Counted from the first letter of the stretch, positions 47,956 through 59,803 are shown. The stretch: DNA of 64,000 nt from Phlebiopsis flavidoalba (GCA_035772785.1 JAOCPU010000009.1:496001-560000); one strand, 5' to 3'. The notes: a model not told the origin generated them from the letters alone. Numbers and translations are program-made.

Positions 47956-50274
47956 TGTCTCGTCTCCTAGCTGGCTTTGCAGGCACCAAAGACGCGGCAG
48001 AGCTGAGCATCACCACAGGCGAGCTGTCTACGGGGGAGACGCCGCCTTCGTGGCACCGGCATTTCCGATGCTTCGGCGTGTGCATCCACCACCGCTCCGA
48101 GTCGAACGACCAGAACCACTGACGACAACTTTGGTTTTTTCTGCAATCACCAGCGTGGAAAGTATAAGCCTGAGTGTCTGTGTTGCGTGAGCATCCAGTC
48201 GCGAGAGGGTGGGGTCACAGACGACTCACGGTTCAGTTTGCCTCAGCGATTCGGCGGGGGGCCGGAGGCGAGCCGCTCTCCCTTCGAGTTGTGACCAAGA
48301 AGAGTAAGTCACATTCCTCTTTGGGTATGTTTGATTGTGAAGAGGTGACGGTCCCAGAAGTGGGCTGGCCTTCGTTTTCGCTGTCAGGCTGTGCCGCCAC
48401 TCTGCGTGAGCCGCCGGTGTCGATCCCACCCTCAACCGCGGACATAGACTTGGGTAATTCCGAGGGGCTGCCTCCGCGGCTGACCGGCACCCCGAACCTC
48501 TCTGTCGGTTCGGTCTGGCTGGCCAGCCTCAGATTTGGGGTAATATAAGACGCCTTCCCTCGCCATCTACGCTCTCTTCCGAACCACCACCATCTCACCC
48601 CCACGACGTGAGGCCCCCAGCCTCGACAATTCACCTCTCCGCGTCGTGCCATCGAGAGGTGAGCACGCCACTGCATCGTCGTTCGCCTCAAAGCACTCAC
48701 GTGTCTCTCCTCTCGGTGTTGAAGTCGGCGAGTGAGCAGGGTCGTTTGGAAGTCGCGCACGGCCGACGGGTCTTTGCGACGAGGGTCAAACACGTACGTC
48801 TCACACCGTTCCTCAACGTTTCATTAAAAACAGCCTGATACAGTTGTCCCGTCACTTGCCTCGCCTTGGTGAGTCTTCCTCGTTGTCAACCGCAAAACAC
48901 TGCTCATCGAGACGGTTCATGTCTACGTTGCTCGCTGACAGTACTCTCCTCTGCTGACCCTCTCGTTTGCCTACACGCACCGCATCTTATTACTCGACGG
49001 ACCAAGGGAAGTATAGTGTGCATAGCTAGATCCTGGACCCCCCTCGTGTACCTATTCACCCTTGTGCCGACGATTCTGTGTGCCGACGGTTTGGTGGCTT
49101 GTCCTGGTCCTCCCCCTGTGCCGAACGGATCGAGTCTGTTCTCATCAGACAGAAGAACAAGACGCACGTGCCAGTGTCACGCAGGGACCACATCCATCGA
49201 CAGGCCGGTAGCGTAGCAGTGACTTGCACGCGAGCCCGGTCCCCAGCACGAAGACAATATCACATTATCATGTTTGCCCGCTTCAGGAACTTGCTTCGTG
49301 CAACGTTATACAATGTAGGTCGAGGTAGGTCGTCTCCTCCACACCCCGGATAAGGGTGGACGGTCGCGCAGCGATGGCGGCGTCCCTCCTGGCACAGCCT
49401 CTTCGTGGCGTCCGGGACGAGTACCTTCATGTTCGCAAGGCGTGGAGCTAGGAAAACCAATGTGCCTTAAGCCGAGCTGCTGCGTGTGGGCTCTTCTTCG
49501 TCTCTCTCGCGCGTGGCATACTAACAGAAGGGAAGTACATCTGAGTGTCTAGGTCCAGGATGCTTCCCATGTGCCGACGGTCGTGGTGCCTGTTCCTCCT
49601 CGTGCCGACGGTCTGGTGGCTGGTCCTCGTTCTCCCTGTGCCGATGGATCGAGTGTGTTCTCTTCAAGACAGAAAACAGCACGCACGTGTCACTTCTGTT
49701 GCGCAGACCACAACCATCGACCAGTCAAAAGGCGGTAGCGTAGTAGTGACTTGCACAGCGAGCCCGGTCCCCAGCACGAAGACAATATCACATTATCATG
49801 TTTGCCCGCTTCAGGAACTTGCTTCGTGCAACGTTATACAATGTAGGTCGAGGTAGGTCGTCTCCCCCACTCGCCCCGGATAAGGGTGGACGTCGCGCAG
49901 CGAATGGCGGCGTCCCTCCTGGCACAGCCTCAATTCGCGTGGCGTCCGGGACGAGTACCTTCATGTCGCAAGGCGTGGACGCCGAAACCAAATGTGCCTT
50001 AAGATTTTGGGCTCAGCTCCTTGTGCTCAACGGCTGGGTGTCCTATTCCTCCTGGTCCCCTTCCCCTGTGCCGACGGTCTGGTTCGTCTTCTGTGGGTCA
50101 AGGTAAGTATCGTTTCACCCCCTCAACCGGATAAGGGTGGAACGTCGTCAGCGATGGGTGCGGGCGTCCCTCCTGGCACAGCCTCTGTCGTGGCATCCGG
50201 GACGAGTACCTCTACGTCGCAACTTAAGACGTGGTGGGGAAACCAATGTGGCCTCAAGTGTGCGTGTATGCGTG
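47956..50274 (+). repeat. Right arm of long inverted repeat
   Basis: This is the inverted counterpart of 27.17-30.53 kb. From the inside outward, the gene-like block (47.96-48.55 kb) has the same exon-intron layout as the left arm. Its intron-like stretch lies at 48304-48357 (GTAAGTCACATTCC...CAG) and is followed by GWPSFSLSGCAATLREPP and TPNLSVGSVWLASLRFG, then TAA. The spacer (48.55-48.86 kb) shares the stretch around AAGTCGGCGAGTGAG. The unit array (about 48.87-50.27 kb) carries inverted anchors AAACCAATGTG at about 49455, 49986 and 50241, so spacings are about 530 and 255 bp. The outer edge is TGTATGCGT at 50266-50274. It has fewer units than the left arm. No transposition enzyme is visible. 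Confidence 0.85.
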
Positions 50275-51566
50275 TGTGTTAGGGCGTCAGCCCTTGGACG
50301 ACCAAAACTGCGGGCTTCTCATAGGGTACTTCAAGGCGACTGACGAAGATTCGGAAGTGTTTGATCTTGCGAGGTAGATATCGCAACGCCCGATGAAGAG
50401 ATTGCAATAACCATTTACAGCGTGTGCTCCGCAGGCCGACGCGTTTCGTCTGTAGATCGTAGTACGTCTTTGCATAACCCGGAGATCGCTGCAAAATGCG
50501 AAGGCGGCACCCAAAACCGCAATTTCCCGTCGCTGTCGTGGAGAAGTAGTTTTATACCTCGTCGAACGAGCTGTAATGTCGCCACACATGTATACAGCGT
50601 GATTAACCAACGTCCACTACTCTTTTCACTTGGCGTGACGTACGAAACAGGTCGATCTTCAAAGTGTTCAATATTCGACGTTCTCCTCCCGTGGCAGTAC
50701 GTCGTAGCCTTACATTGGAGGGCCAAGATCTCTCACGGCTCGCCAACCCCGACCACTGTTCACATCCCTGGCCCAGCGATACACTTGCCTAAACGCCACA
50801 AACACAACGAAAGCCCCGGGACCGTCCGCACCGGCGACCATGCCCAAGCTCTTCGCGTTGCCGCAGCACCGATCCCGCGAACCTCCCATGGGGAACACAC
50901 GTCCCCCGATCGCTCGACGTCGGCTCGGCAACTTGGCGCATTTGACCCTCTGTTAAGCGCACGTCGTCACCGTGCGACCCGACGCACCGCGCTGTGTACG
51001 CCCGTGGACTCTCTGTTTTGCCACATACCCTCCCAGTCTTGGCTAACTTAGCGAATATGCCATGCATGCGGAAACACTTTGAAAACCGTTTATTTCCGCG
51101 ACATGCTACATGTATGCAAGGTAGGTACACAAATCCACCGGGGCCCGCACAGCGTGTCCAGGAGACCAGCACATACGCGCGTCGACGACGCGAAACAGAC
51201 AGAACAGCTGGACGAGTGTCCTAGAGACGTTCATAATTCTGCGTGTTTAGTGGGGGGAAACGGAGGGTATGTAGAAATGCGGGGCCGAGTCCATGCGTTG
51301 CACAAGTAGGGTAGAAAAAATCGGACAGTGGTTTTGGTAATTATAATAAGATGGTAAGAAGAGTACTAGGGGGGGGTCGTGCAGATGCGGAGAGGTTCGG
51401 AGTGGCACAATACGGCTCGGCGAGCTGATAAGGGGTCGGACAACACACAACTAAAATGCGATATAGACAAGAGACAAGGAGGTAGAGTCCAGGTTGAGAG
51501 AAATCCGCGCGCTGTTGTACATGTCCCCGCATCGTGCGTGGTCGTCAGGGGTGGGCGTTCAACGTT
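50275..51566. other. Stretch without recognisable gene
   Basis: Open frames up to 209 codons exist (50422-51051 on the plus strand) but have low-complexity, Arg/Ser-rich composition and no family resemblance. The right end is the 3' flank of the chitin deacetylase gene. Confidence 0.4.
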
Positions 51567-53406
51567 CTAGAGGAGCGCAGCGAGACCCGCGAGGAACGCG
51601 GATTGTGGCGGAGACGCCCGGCCATGAGGAGCGAGCTGCTGACGCCGATGCGAAACGGCGAGGCCGCTCTGGTTGCTGGACGTTGTTATGCGCTGGTGTT
51701 GCTGCCGCCCGTGGCCTGGGCGTGGAGCATCTCGACTGGCCCGTCGGAGAAAGTCGGGTTAACGCCTGTTGACTTCAGTGCAACCGTTCAGTGGTGATCA
51801 TGGTGTGTCTAAAACTGTGACATGGTATCATGATACTCACTCGAGGCTGTCGGCAGCGGTTCGTGCTGTTGTCGTTTGTCTCGAGGTATGCGTCGCCCAT
51901 GGGCTTGTTCAAGCATGAGATAACGGGCTTGATTGTCGGATCTTGGGGTTGCGAGCAGGGCATCAGGGAGAATTGTGTAGCCCGTGGCGAGGTCGACACT
52001 TTGCTCGAGTGGTTGCTCGAATCGAGATCGTGCTCGAGCACAATGAAACCGGTGTCGATCGTGGTCGGCGTTGCCCATGATGAATTGCCAGTTTTGCAAT
52101 ATCCTGGGAGAGCAGAGAAGTGGTTCCTGGCCCGGGAATGTTGGAAATCTGCGGCGGAAATTAACGCAGCGGAGTAAGAAGAAATCATTTGAGACCGTCT
52201 GAAAAAATCATCGAAGCTCACCTCCGTTATCGAACGTAGCAGTGGGGGCTGAGCCCGCGTCCACATGATGGGCTCCAAACGCCATAGCCTTGGCTAATAG
52301 CGCGGACACGCGTCGTCACATGTCTCACAGCCTATAGGCGTGGACGCCGAAGTTAAAGCGGTCTACGTGACACCGTAGAACATTCCATTTGATTGACCCT
52401 TCTTAGATTGCAGATTCCAGCCGAGCTGGCTTAGCACATGACACCCTCTGTCGGAGACAGCTGAGTCATAGGCGGGGAGTGAGTACGCATGTTGTTGGAC
52501 GGCGACATTCTAGGTGGTACCACGCCATGTAGTCTTCCTCTTGCAGGAGGGCAGGCGTACGAGATGACACGAGAGCCGACAGCGAAGAGAGGTCTGTCTT
52601 GAGGGTTGTTCTGGTCAATAAGGTAGTTGTAGGAGGTATGGGAGTGTAGTCAGATGGGTGTGTGCGGGGACACGGTCGTCACCGCGTGTAGCTAAGGCCC
52701 AGGTCATGTGAGCTTGGTGGGGCAGCTCGAGATGTCGGAATCACGAAACGCTAAAACCACCGCAAGTCCACCAGCAACGGCTCGCGTCGCTTGCAAACTG
52801 AGGGTTGGCGGCGCATCCTCCGGGCTGGGTGGGTTCGAGGTTGGTGATGGTCAGTGATGCCCGACGCGTTGACCTCCTTGATCCATTGTTGGACTTCAGG
52901 GGAGTCGGTGTCGGAGGGGCCTTGTCGAGAGCTGGGTAGTTGGCGGGCGAAAGGGCTTGCCCTGCGTGGGATCAGTAAGAACAGAAGCGTCTATCCGAGG
53001 TGTCAAAAAACTTACAGTTGGGCAGAGGGGGTGCGTTGGAGATGACGGTGGGTTGAGTGCCGGGGGCAAAGGTCGTCGACCCAACGCGCCGAGCTGAGGC
53101 TGGTTGGTCAGAGTGCCAGGGAGGAGCTCCGAGACAGGGACCGCGGTCGGGTTGGTCGACAGCAGCGACCACGAGGCGGAAGATAGCGAAGGAGCTGCTT
53201 GCGCCGCCGAGGTCGCGCCAGAGGCGACGGCCGGCGGTACCGCTAGCAACTGAAGAGCTCTCGCGGCGGGGGCAGAAGAGGACCGAGGAGGCAACAGGGG
53301 CGGCCGAGGAGGCGGCGTTGTTTTGGCGGGCAAAGTTGTGTCTGTCCTGGATGTTGTGGGCGGCGACGATGGGGAGCACGACGGCCCCGAGGACGGTAAG
53401 CTTCAT
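51567..53406 (-). CDS. Chitin deacetylase (CE4 polysaccharide deacetylase), GPI-anchored
   Basis: The enzyme removes acetyl groups from wall chitin to make chitosan. The minus strand opens at 53406 with signal peptide MKLTVLGAVVLPIVAA, then a Ser/Ala-rich region and PTAVPVSELLPGTLTNQP (about 53.15-53.1 kb). The NodB domain is broken but readable: LFAVGSRVISY and PALLQEE (about 52.58-52.54 kb), PMTQLSPTEGV (about 52.47 kb), RVRAI (about 52.3 kb), LEPIMWTRAQPP (about 52.28-52.24 kb), and ATPTTIDTGFIVLEHDL (about 52.07-52.02 kb), with the conserved late-domain LEHD. VDLATGYTILPDAL and PVISCLNKPMGDAYLETNDN follow (about 51.99-51.87 kb). The extreme end has a hydrophobic AFLAGLAALL then TAG at 51567-51569, suiting a GPI signal. 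The metal-binding HxxxH motif is not clearly legible. Frameshifts are frequent. Confidence 0.88.
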
Positions 53407-53778
53407 GGTAGCGATGGGACTTGCTGGGTAAGGACTGTTGGGATGTTTTACGGGGGCAGGTCAGGTCGTGCGGCCGTGGGTGCAGAGAGCCTGAAAGCGT
53501 CGAGGGTGGTGAGAGTCTTATACAAAGGGCACCTCCACCACGCCCGCTTCAATGCTCGCAAGACGTCACAACACGCGCAAACCCATCACCCGGCATCCCG
53601 GCACCCGCGCCTCCGTTGGCGAGATCACTTCTCGCGTTTCTGCTAAATATAACGGGCGAATCACACCCACGGCCCCACAGGGCACACAAAACGGGGGCGG
53701 CCCCAGCATTAGAGCAACAACAACAGGGGCTAGCCAGCCAGACACGCTACAGACATCGTCGCAGATACGCAGCTACAC
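53407..53778. other. Short spacer between chitin deacetylase and SET/NAP genes
   Basis: This spacer probably holds the chitin deacetylase promoter, since that gene starts at 53406 and is read leftward. It also holds the 3' UTR of the SET/NAP gene. No other coding signal is seen. Confidence 0.5.
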
Positions 53779-54917
53779 CTAGTACTTGCGCTTCTTCACG
53801 CGCGGCTTCTCCAGGTCAAATCTCCTCCTCGTTCTCGTCGTCCGACTCAGAGTCCTCCTCGTCGTTCCTCCGACGTCAATGTCCTGGCCCGCCCTTTTCC
53901 CCGAGGAAGTAGTCGATCGCCTCGGGGAACACATCGTGCGCGATGCTGACGCCCAGCTGCAGATCACAGGCGTATTTAGCCCGTCGTGTCGCCATAAATA
54001 GCCCCATGTACTCACATCAAGCGGGTCGTCGCGCGAGCTCGAAAAAGTTGAAAAAGCTGCCGCTGTCCGTCACGTCCTCCGCGTCCGCCTTTGTCGTCAG
54101 ACACGCGCGAGGGGTACAGCTTCGCGAGGTTGTGCGCGTCGTCCTTCCACTCGATCTTGTGCGCCTGCGGGCACTCTCAGACACTGCGCGCTACACGCAT
54201 AAGCAGCACAAAGCACAGAACGCGTACCCTGCGGCTCGACGTCGCGCTCCCACGAAAACTCAAACATCGCGTCGTGACGCCGTCCTCGTCGGGCTCGCCT
54301 GCCTGCGCGCCCGCGGGCTGCACGTACTTGTACTCCTTCTTGAGCACCGTATTTCGAAAAAGAACGGGTTCTCCTTTGAAATGCTGCTCGTAGACGCCGC
54401 GTTAGACCACAATTGGTGCACAATAGGACAGAGGGCCACGCACGAATTCGAGCGTGAACGCGCGGAAACTCTTCCGGGTTGCGCACGACCCAGAGGTCCT
54501 CGAGGTACGCGAGGGCGACCTGGTCGAGGTTGTGCTGGCAGTTGAATCGCGAACATTTCGTGGTTCATGAAGTGCCACCGGCCAGAACTTGGAGATCGCC
54601 TTCACGACGTTGCGGCGTTTTTCGTATACAGGGCGCATGCTCTCTGCTGGCCTTGCGCTCTACATGTGCGACGTGATGAGCACGGAGGGGAGGGAACAGG
54701 GATACACGGACGCACCAATACCCAGCTCGAAACGCGGCGGTAGGCGGGGGACCGCTGGAGCTCCTGGAGCTTGACGGGCATCCTCGCCTACGAGAGGTCG
54801 ACGTCGCCGAGGGGGTTCTTCTCCTCGTCTCTGCGCCGGGGGGACGCACGCTTGACACCCCTTTCCGCTCATTCTGGTCGTGGGGATGAGATTTTTTTTC
54901 GGTGGAGGCCAAGTCAA
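53779..54917 (-). CDS. SET/TAF-I-type NAP-family histone chaperone (Vps75-like)
   Basis: A nuclear histone chaperone with the earmuff NAP fold. On the minus strand, the start (about 54917) reads MASTEKKSHPHDQNERKG. Then come a coiled-coil dimerisation helix (FELGIGAS near 54.73 kb, VERKASREH near 54.66 kb), LRPVYEKRRNVVKAISKFWP (about 54.64-54.58 kb), HEMFAIQLPAQ (about 54.57-54.54 kb), EDLWVVRNPEEF pieces and RAFTLEFVRG (about 54.48-54.43 kb). Next are TVLKKEYKYVQPAGAQAG (about 54.35-54.3 kb), MFEFSWERDVEPQ (about 54.27-54.23 kb), AHKIEWKDDAHNLAKLYP (about 54.17-54.11 kb), LGVSIAHDVFPEAIDYF pieces (about 53.96-53.9 kb) and an acidic tail followed by EKPRVKKRKY with stop at 53779. The mix of acidic tail and final basic patch is typical. 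Introns lie near 54.2 and 53.98 kb. Several frameshifts are present. Confidence 0.85.
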
Positions 54918-55138
54918 GCGACGAAAGTTGGGCAGGACGTCGTGATGGAACTCTCGCCCACGTGGGAAGACGTCAGCACGTGCAGGGACGCGTCTAACAC
55001 CCTCGGTCGCGTCGCGTCCGTGGTTCGAGTCCCAGTCTTACAGCAGGTATAACATTATGGTCTAGCGTAGCAATGGCAAGAGACAATCCGAACAAAAAAC
55101 TAGGTGACGTCCAAGTATCACCGAAGCATAGAACCCCC
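54918..55138. other. Spacer between two minus-strand genes
   Basis: This holds the promoter side of the SET/NAP gene and the 3' flank of SAC1. A tRNA-like string near 55020 was examined and not accepted. Confidence 0.4.
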
Positions 55139-57190
55139 TCAGTCGACCCGACCGCCCTCTTCTCCACCCAAGCTCCATCCACGCTCCCCGAGTCGGCTCC
55201 ACCGCACGCTTGCGCTTCGCGGCCGCCTTTTCGTCGAGAGCACGATCGAGAGGAACATTGCCGAGCCCCTTGCCGTGGTTTTTCCCGAGCGGAAAAACCA
55301 GGGGCCGTCGTAAAATACGATATCAGACAGGGGCAGAAGGCGAGGCCAATTTAACGTATTCGATGCCGAGGTGTATGACGATGAATGCCAGCGAGATGGC
55401 GACCAGAATGAACCAGAACAGGAAATAATAGAACAGCGAGTAATCTAGCGAGTTATTGTCAGCACATTGGGAAACAAGGTTTAGCCTTTCGCGATCGACA
55501 GCACGTACCCGAAAGTGCGGCGCGGGAAGCGTCAGGCCGGCAAAGATCATGAAGACGGAGAACCACAAGGCGCGTACGGCATCTGCATGGAGATTACGGG
55601 CGGTCAGCACAGGCCGTACATGGATGGAAACCGCCAACATCGTTGCATGCGTACCGCGCGTGTCACCATGGGGGCCGGCCGCATGTCAGCGACCAGCGAG
55701 GCCGGCTGCCACCCCCGTCGTGGCGTCCAGGTGTGCCCGTCATGAGGTCGAACGCATCCTGTCCATTCCTATCAGCGTCATCTATCGCCAGCTGCCCGCC
55801 AACGCCACACGGCGGCCCAGGCAGGCGGAAAAGGGCAAAGAACGCACCTGCCGTGCGCCGTCGTGAAGAAGTTGTTCTTTAAATAGCGCATCGCGGACTT
55901 GTACCCGTCTTCGAGCAGAGGGACGACCTTGGTGCGCTTCCCGGTGCGTGTAAAGTCGAACCTTGAGCGCGCCGGGTGCCGCTGTACGCTGTGGAGATCT
56001 CGTTCGCGTGATCGGACCAACACTGCCAATTCGTTGTCAGCGACGCCATCCTCGCGACACAAAAACGCACATCTCTGCAACAACACTTACTCTCACGGAA
56101 GTCTCTGATGAGGTCGTCATAGCTGTCGATAGACTCGTGCTCGTTCAGGATCTTGAGTTCCTTCAGTTGTCGCGGTGTGAGCGTCCACTTGCGAACGCAG
56201 CATGCGCGACGTTCGTGCGGTCGAGATTATCCATACAGTTTGTACGGACAGTGCCCGTCTGCACACGAATCGGTTCAGGTCGCCGGGCGTCCAAATGGAA
56301 GTATCTATATGCATGTGAGCGCTGGCCTCTGGGTAGGCTATGTCGGGCTAGCATACCTTGTCTTTTCAAAGTCTTCTTCCATCTGGTCAAGAAGCACGCT
56401 TATACGATCCCAGCGCATGTTCTTGCACTCGCTGTGGAAATCAAAGTACTGGTATCGCACTTTGGGGTGATTCAACACTGCGCGAAGGGTTTGACGTCAG
56501 CCCAAGTATCCGAGTCGCGCACACGGACTCTAACACGGAACCTCGGTCATGGCGTGTATTCATACGCCTCCTTGACTGGCTTCTCGTAGCCCTTGTGGTG
56601 TGACGAGACTCACGAGACTTCGCCTCGCGACATACTCAGATGCTTGCTCATCAAAGTAGCCTTCTTCGCAGCATCGAGCTACACAGCACATTCAGCACTC
56701 TACGTCACCTATACGATAACCACCCACCGTATCTTGCAAACTCATAATCTGCAAATCGGGCTTGTACCGGAGCGTGTTGATGCTTCCGCCCAGATGAAAC
56801 CACGCAGGTATTGCCTTCCGCGAATTTGTACAAAGCTGAGCTAAGCTGCACGCCCTCGCCTCGTCGGCCACGCGCCGTCGGGGTTCGGCTGGTCGACGAG
56901 GAGCACCTGCTCCCGTGCTCGACTGTGACAAAGTTCGCGACGTGGCCCTCGATGAGTCGATGGCCGCGACGGAAAGAAAATAAAAGAAAGTACATAGTAG
57001 CGTTGTACACACGTGCACCGGTTTTTGACGCAGTTGACCGCACCGCGCGACTCATGATTCGGCACAGCAGGCGGACCCCCACAACACACACACCCCAACC
57101 TCCCTGTCTGGGCTGCCCGTTAACGCGGTCGCTGGTCCCGGGAGGGCGGAATGCTGTTGAGAGTCTCTCTGAAACGTGAGTCCGCACAGT
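55139..57190 (-). CDS. SAC1: Sac1-type phosphoinositide phosphatase, N-terminal half not found
   Basis: Sac1 is an ER/Golgi membrane phosphatase that removes phosphate mainly from PI4P. On the minus strand: [12 protein letters not shown] (about 56.96-56.93 kb), [13 protein letters not shown] (about 56.91-56.87 kb), [20 protein letters not shown] piece (about 56.82-56.76 kb), LQIMSLQDT (about 56.75 kb), [20 protein letters not shown] (about 56.46-56.4 kb), FHLDARRP (about 56.3 kb) and the catalytic P-loop [15 protein letters not shown] (about 56.25-56.2 kb), a CX5R(T) motif. Then come [12 protein letters not shown] piece, FTRTGKRTK (about 55.96-55.93 kb), [18 protein letters not shown] (about 55.92-55.87 kb), and two membrane helices: [11 protein letters not shown] (about 55.55 kb) and [20 protein letters not shown] (about 55.43-55.37 kb). 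Upstream of 57.19 kb the expected first ~200 residues are not visible, so the 5' end is truncated, displaced or unreadable. Confidence 0.85.
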
Positions 57191-59803
57191 TCAGTGATTA
57201 AGGCGAAAATGGTCAGGGCACTCACTGCCGTAGATTGATTATGCTAGCGCACGTACGGGCTCAAGCTATACACACAAATTTAAGAGTTTCGCAGTATGTC
57301 GGGACGTCGCTCTATATAAAGATGACGATTTCTAAAACAAACTTACGTTTTGTCTGTAACGATCTAGCTCGCTGGATTTTCGTGGAGCGTCGAGATGGCA
57401 AAGCTAGCGACGTAAGGATGTCTATTCGCACCCAGAGGTAGGACATCGTCCTGTGGGTAGGAGAGTGTCGTTTCGCGTACTTCGTTACCAGTCGACAAAA
57501 TACCAAGGGTACAATCTGTCAGCTAGGTATATCTTCAAGTGATGTAATGAGGCTGGAGCTCATGGACCGGCCACGAGGATCTTACCACGTCCCCGACTAG
57601 TGCACCTGGCAACAGCGTCAATCTTTTCAGAGTCTCCGCATTGTGCCTCTAGCCTTCTTTGTGAGGTCAACAAGCCGGTCAACTGTACAGAATTGCGCAC
57701 CCTGGGTACGATGTCGGTGATGACAGCGACACCACACGATCGACGCGGAGTTGCTAAAATGGGCATCATCGACTCGGGTTTAGTGGTGGGATTTACGACT
57801 GCACGACAGAACGATGGTCCGGGTTTGTAGAGGGCAATATGTCATTAGTCCGTGGCCGGCAGATAGGACGTTGAGTGTCCACCATAAACCGGCCATATTC
57901 AATCGCACGTATACGGCTTTGGGGGTGACATTGACTTATAATGTAATACTCTGCTGCCAGGGCTTTACCGTTTCTCAAACTATACGGTTCCGAAAAGAAA
58001 GGACAAGAGACGTTACACCATCACCTGAGTGTCACCATTCCACAAGGAGTGCACCGTATATTGTTCTCTCCCCAGCACGTCGGATATCTCTCCCTCAAGA
58101 CATTGGGGTATGTTGTTCAAGATGGTCGCACAGCAAAGCGGACGTATTCGGTGCTAAAACACTATAAGCGAATATTGACATAATACAAAAGTCCGACATA
58201 CGCACATACGATTCGAGAACCGATAATCTCCAAGAGTGTTTGCGGTATATAGTTTATAGGAACGTACCTGAACCAGACAGGTCTCACGGCGAGAGACACG
58301 AACAGTCTACGGTTTCGTTGCCAATTCATATGTGTACCTAGCGTACCTGGTTTGGCAAGCATGATCTGGCAAGGTTATCAAAGTTTCTAGCGCAACAAAG
58401 GTTTGTGAGTGCTTCTAGTAGAAAAGAAGATCTCTCATAGGTGACTCAGGCGGTGGGCAGGAAGGTGTGGTTGGTGCTCTGAGAGGAATGCGTTGGTCTG
58501 GCCGCGTTGCAACAGACCACAGCCTTGTTTCGTCGACCGTCATCCTATCACCTCCGACCAGGAGATAGATGGAGGCACCTCTCCTTCACGCCCGGCAAGG
58601 ACGGTCTGCAGCAGCATAACACGCCCATGGTCAAGCTCACAGCGCCTGAGCTCATTGCACAGTCAGGGGTTCCAGTCGACGCTGAACGCCTACGTCAAGG
58701 AACGATCAGCTGGACACCTTACGAGGTGGGTCACACCCTCGCGTTCTTTTCAACTTGAAGCATTTGACAAAACTCCGCAAAGGTACACTATTCCTGCAAT
58801 TGAGAACTTGGGTGGGCGGGTATCACAAAGGATACCGCTAGCCTTTGTCACGTTGCCTACTAGCAAACATGCGAGACTCAATATTCGTTACCAGGATACC
58901 TCATGATTGCATAGACCTGACGACAATTAGTCTGATGGTGACCCTTGCTGCTCGGCAACATTTCCCCTCTCCTCCACGTCGAATCCTACGCACTTACTTC
59001 TCGCTAAACACACCACGCCCGAATATCCTCCATCTCCCCTCGCTCTTAACCTTTCTGTACCCAAACACTCACCACGCTTGTCCTGACCAACAACAACGAT
59101 CATTGCCGAGCTTGGCGATCTTGAACCAACTGCAAGATGTAAAAGGGACAACCTGCAATAGTCCTCTCTCGCTGTGGGATTGGGTCAAAACCCGTGCGGG
59201 AAAAAATGGAAAAAATGTAGTCTACCGCGACTGTGGCTTGCTTGGCGTATTCCAAGTATTCATGAGAGTTTTGGATTTCAGAGAATCCTGCGGACACAAG
59301 GTGCGACCGACCACCCCTGTCCTTGAGTACCAGTCGCTCACGCCGCTTCCCCAGGAATGAGAGGAAAGGGTCCTGCCGATAAGCACTGTTCCTTACTGCC
59401 GACAACTTGCCCACAGAGCTGGCCACGACAGCTGTCAACGACAGTCTCGACACACGCGAAGACATCTGTCACGACGCGACGAGCCCAAACCCATCATCGT
59501 CGCGCCAGAAAGGTATAAACCTGGTCGTCTCATGGATCGAAGAGGAAGGAGGCACACATGCTTCCCTATGTCAAGGAAAGCGATATTGCAAGCGCGACCT
59601 GTTTGCTCCTTGGTGAGGAAATTAGGAGGTTGGGAAAGCACAATCGAATGAGGGGTTCCTGCCAGTACCATGGACAGCAAGGTCTATAGCGTAAGAGCAT
59701 GTCGATTTCGTGCTGATGTACCAGAAGCTATATTCGTGGTGCATTGGTCGCAAAGCCAGTTCTGCTCAATCAAGCTATTCTGCTTCTACATTTGACGCCG
59801 TGA
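57191..59803. other. Gene-poor stretch upstream of SAC1
   Basis: The missing N-terminal SAC1 exons would be expected at the left end but are not seen. Plus-strand open frames at 58493-58906 and 58507-58758 (with PMVKLTAPELIAQSGVPVDA, followed by a possible GTGGGT donor) and at 58845-59360 have no resemblance that I can place. No RNA gene is seen. Confidence 0.35.

Noticed and set aside
27166..50274. A Starship-type or other giant transposon with the arms as terminal repeats
   Set aside because: No DUF3435 tyrosine recombinase, transposase or reverse transcriptase is visible between the arms, the content looks like normal resident genes, and no target duplication is seen. It is kept only as an open alternative in the findings.
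50422..51051. 209-codon plus-strand open frame
   Set aside because: It has Arg/Ser-rich random-looking composition and no family resemblance, and it lies in the flank of the repeat arm. GC-rich fungal DNA often yields such frames by chance.
54960..55045. Possible tRNA with T-loop string GGTTCGAGTCCC and a TCTAACA anticodon-like loop (plus strand)
   Set aside because: The T stem does not pair (CGTGG against CCCAG), and no matching 5' acceptor or D arm is found upstream.
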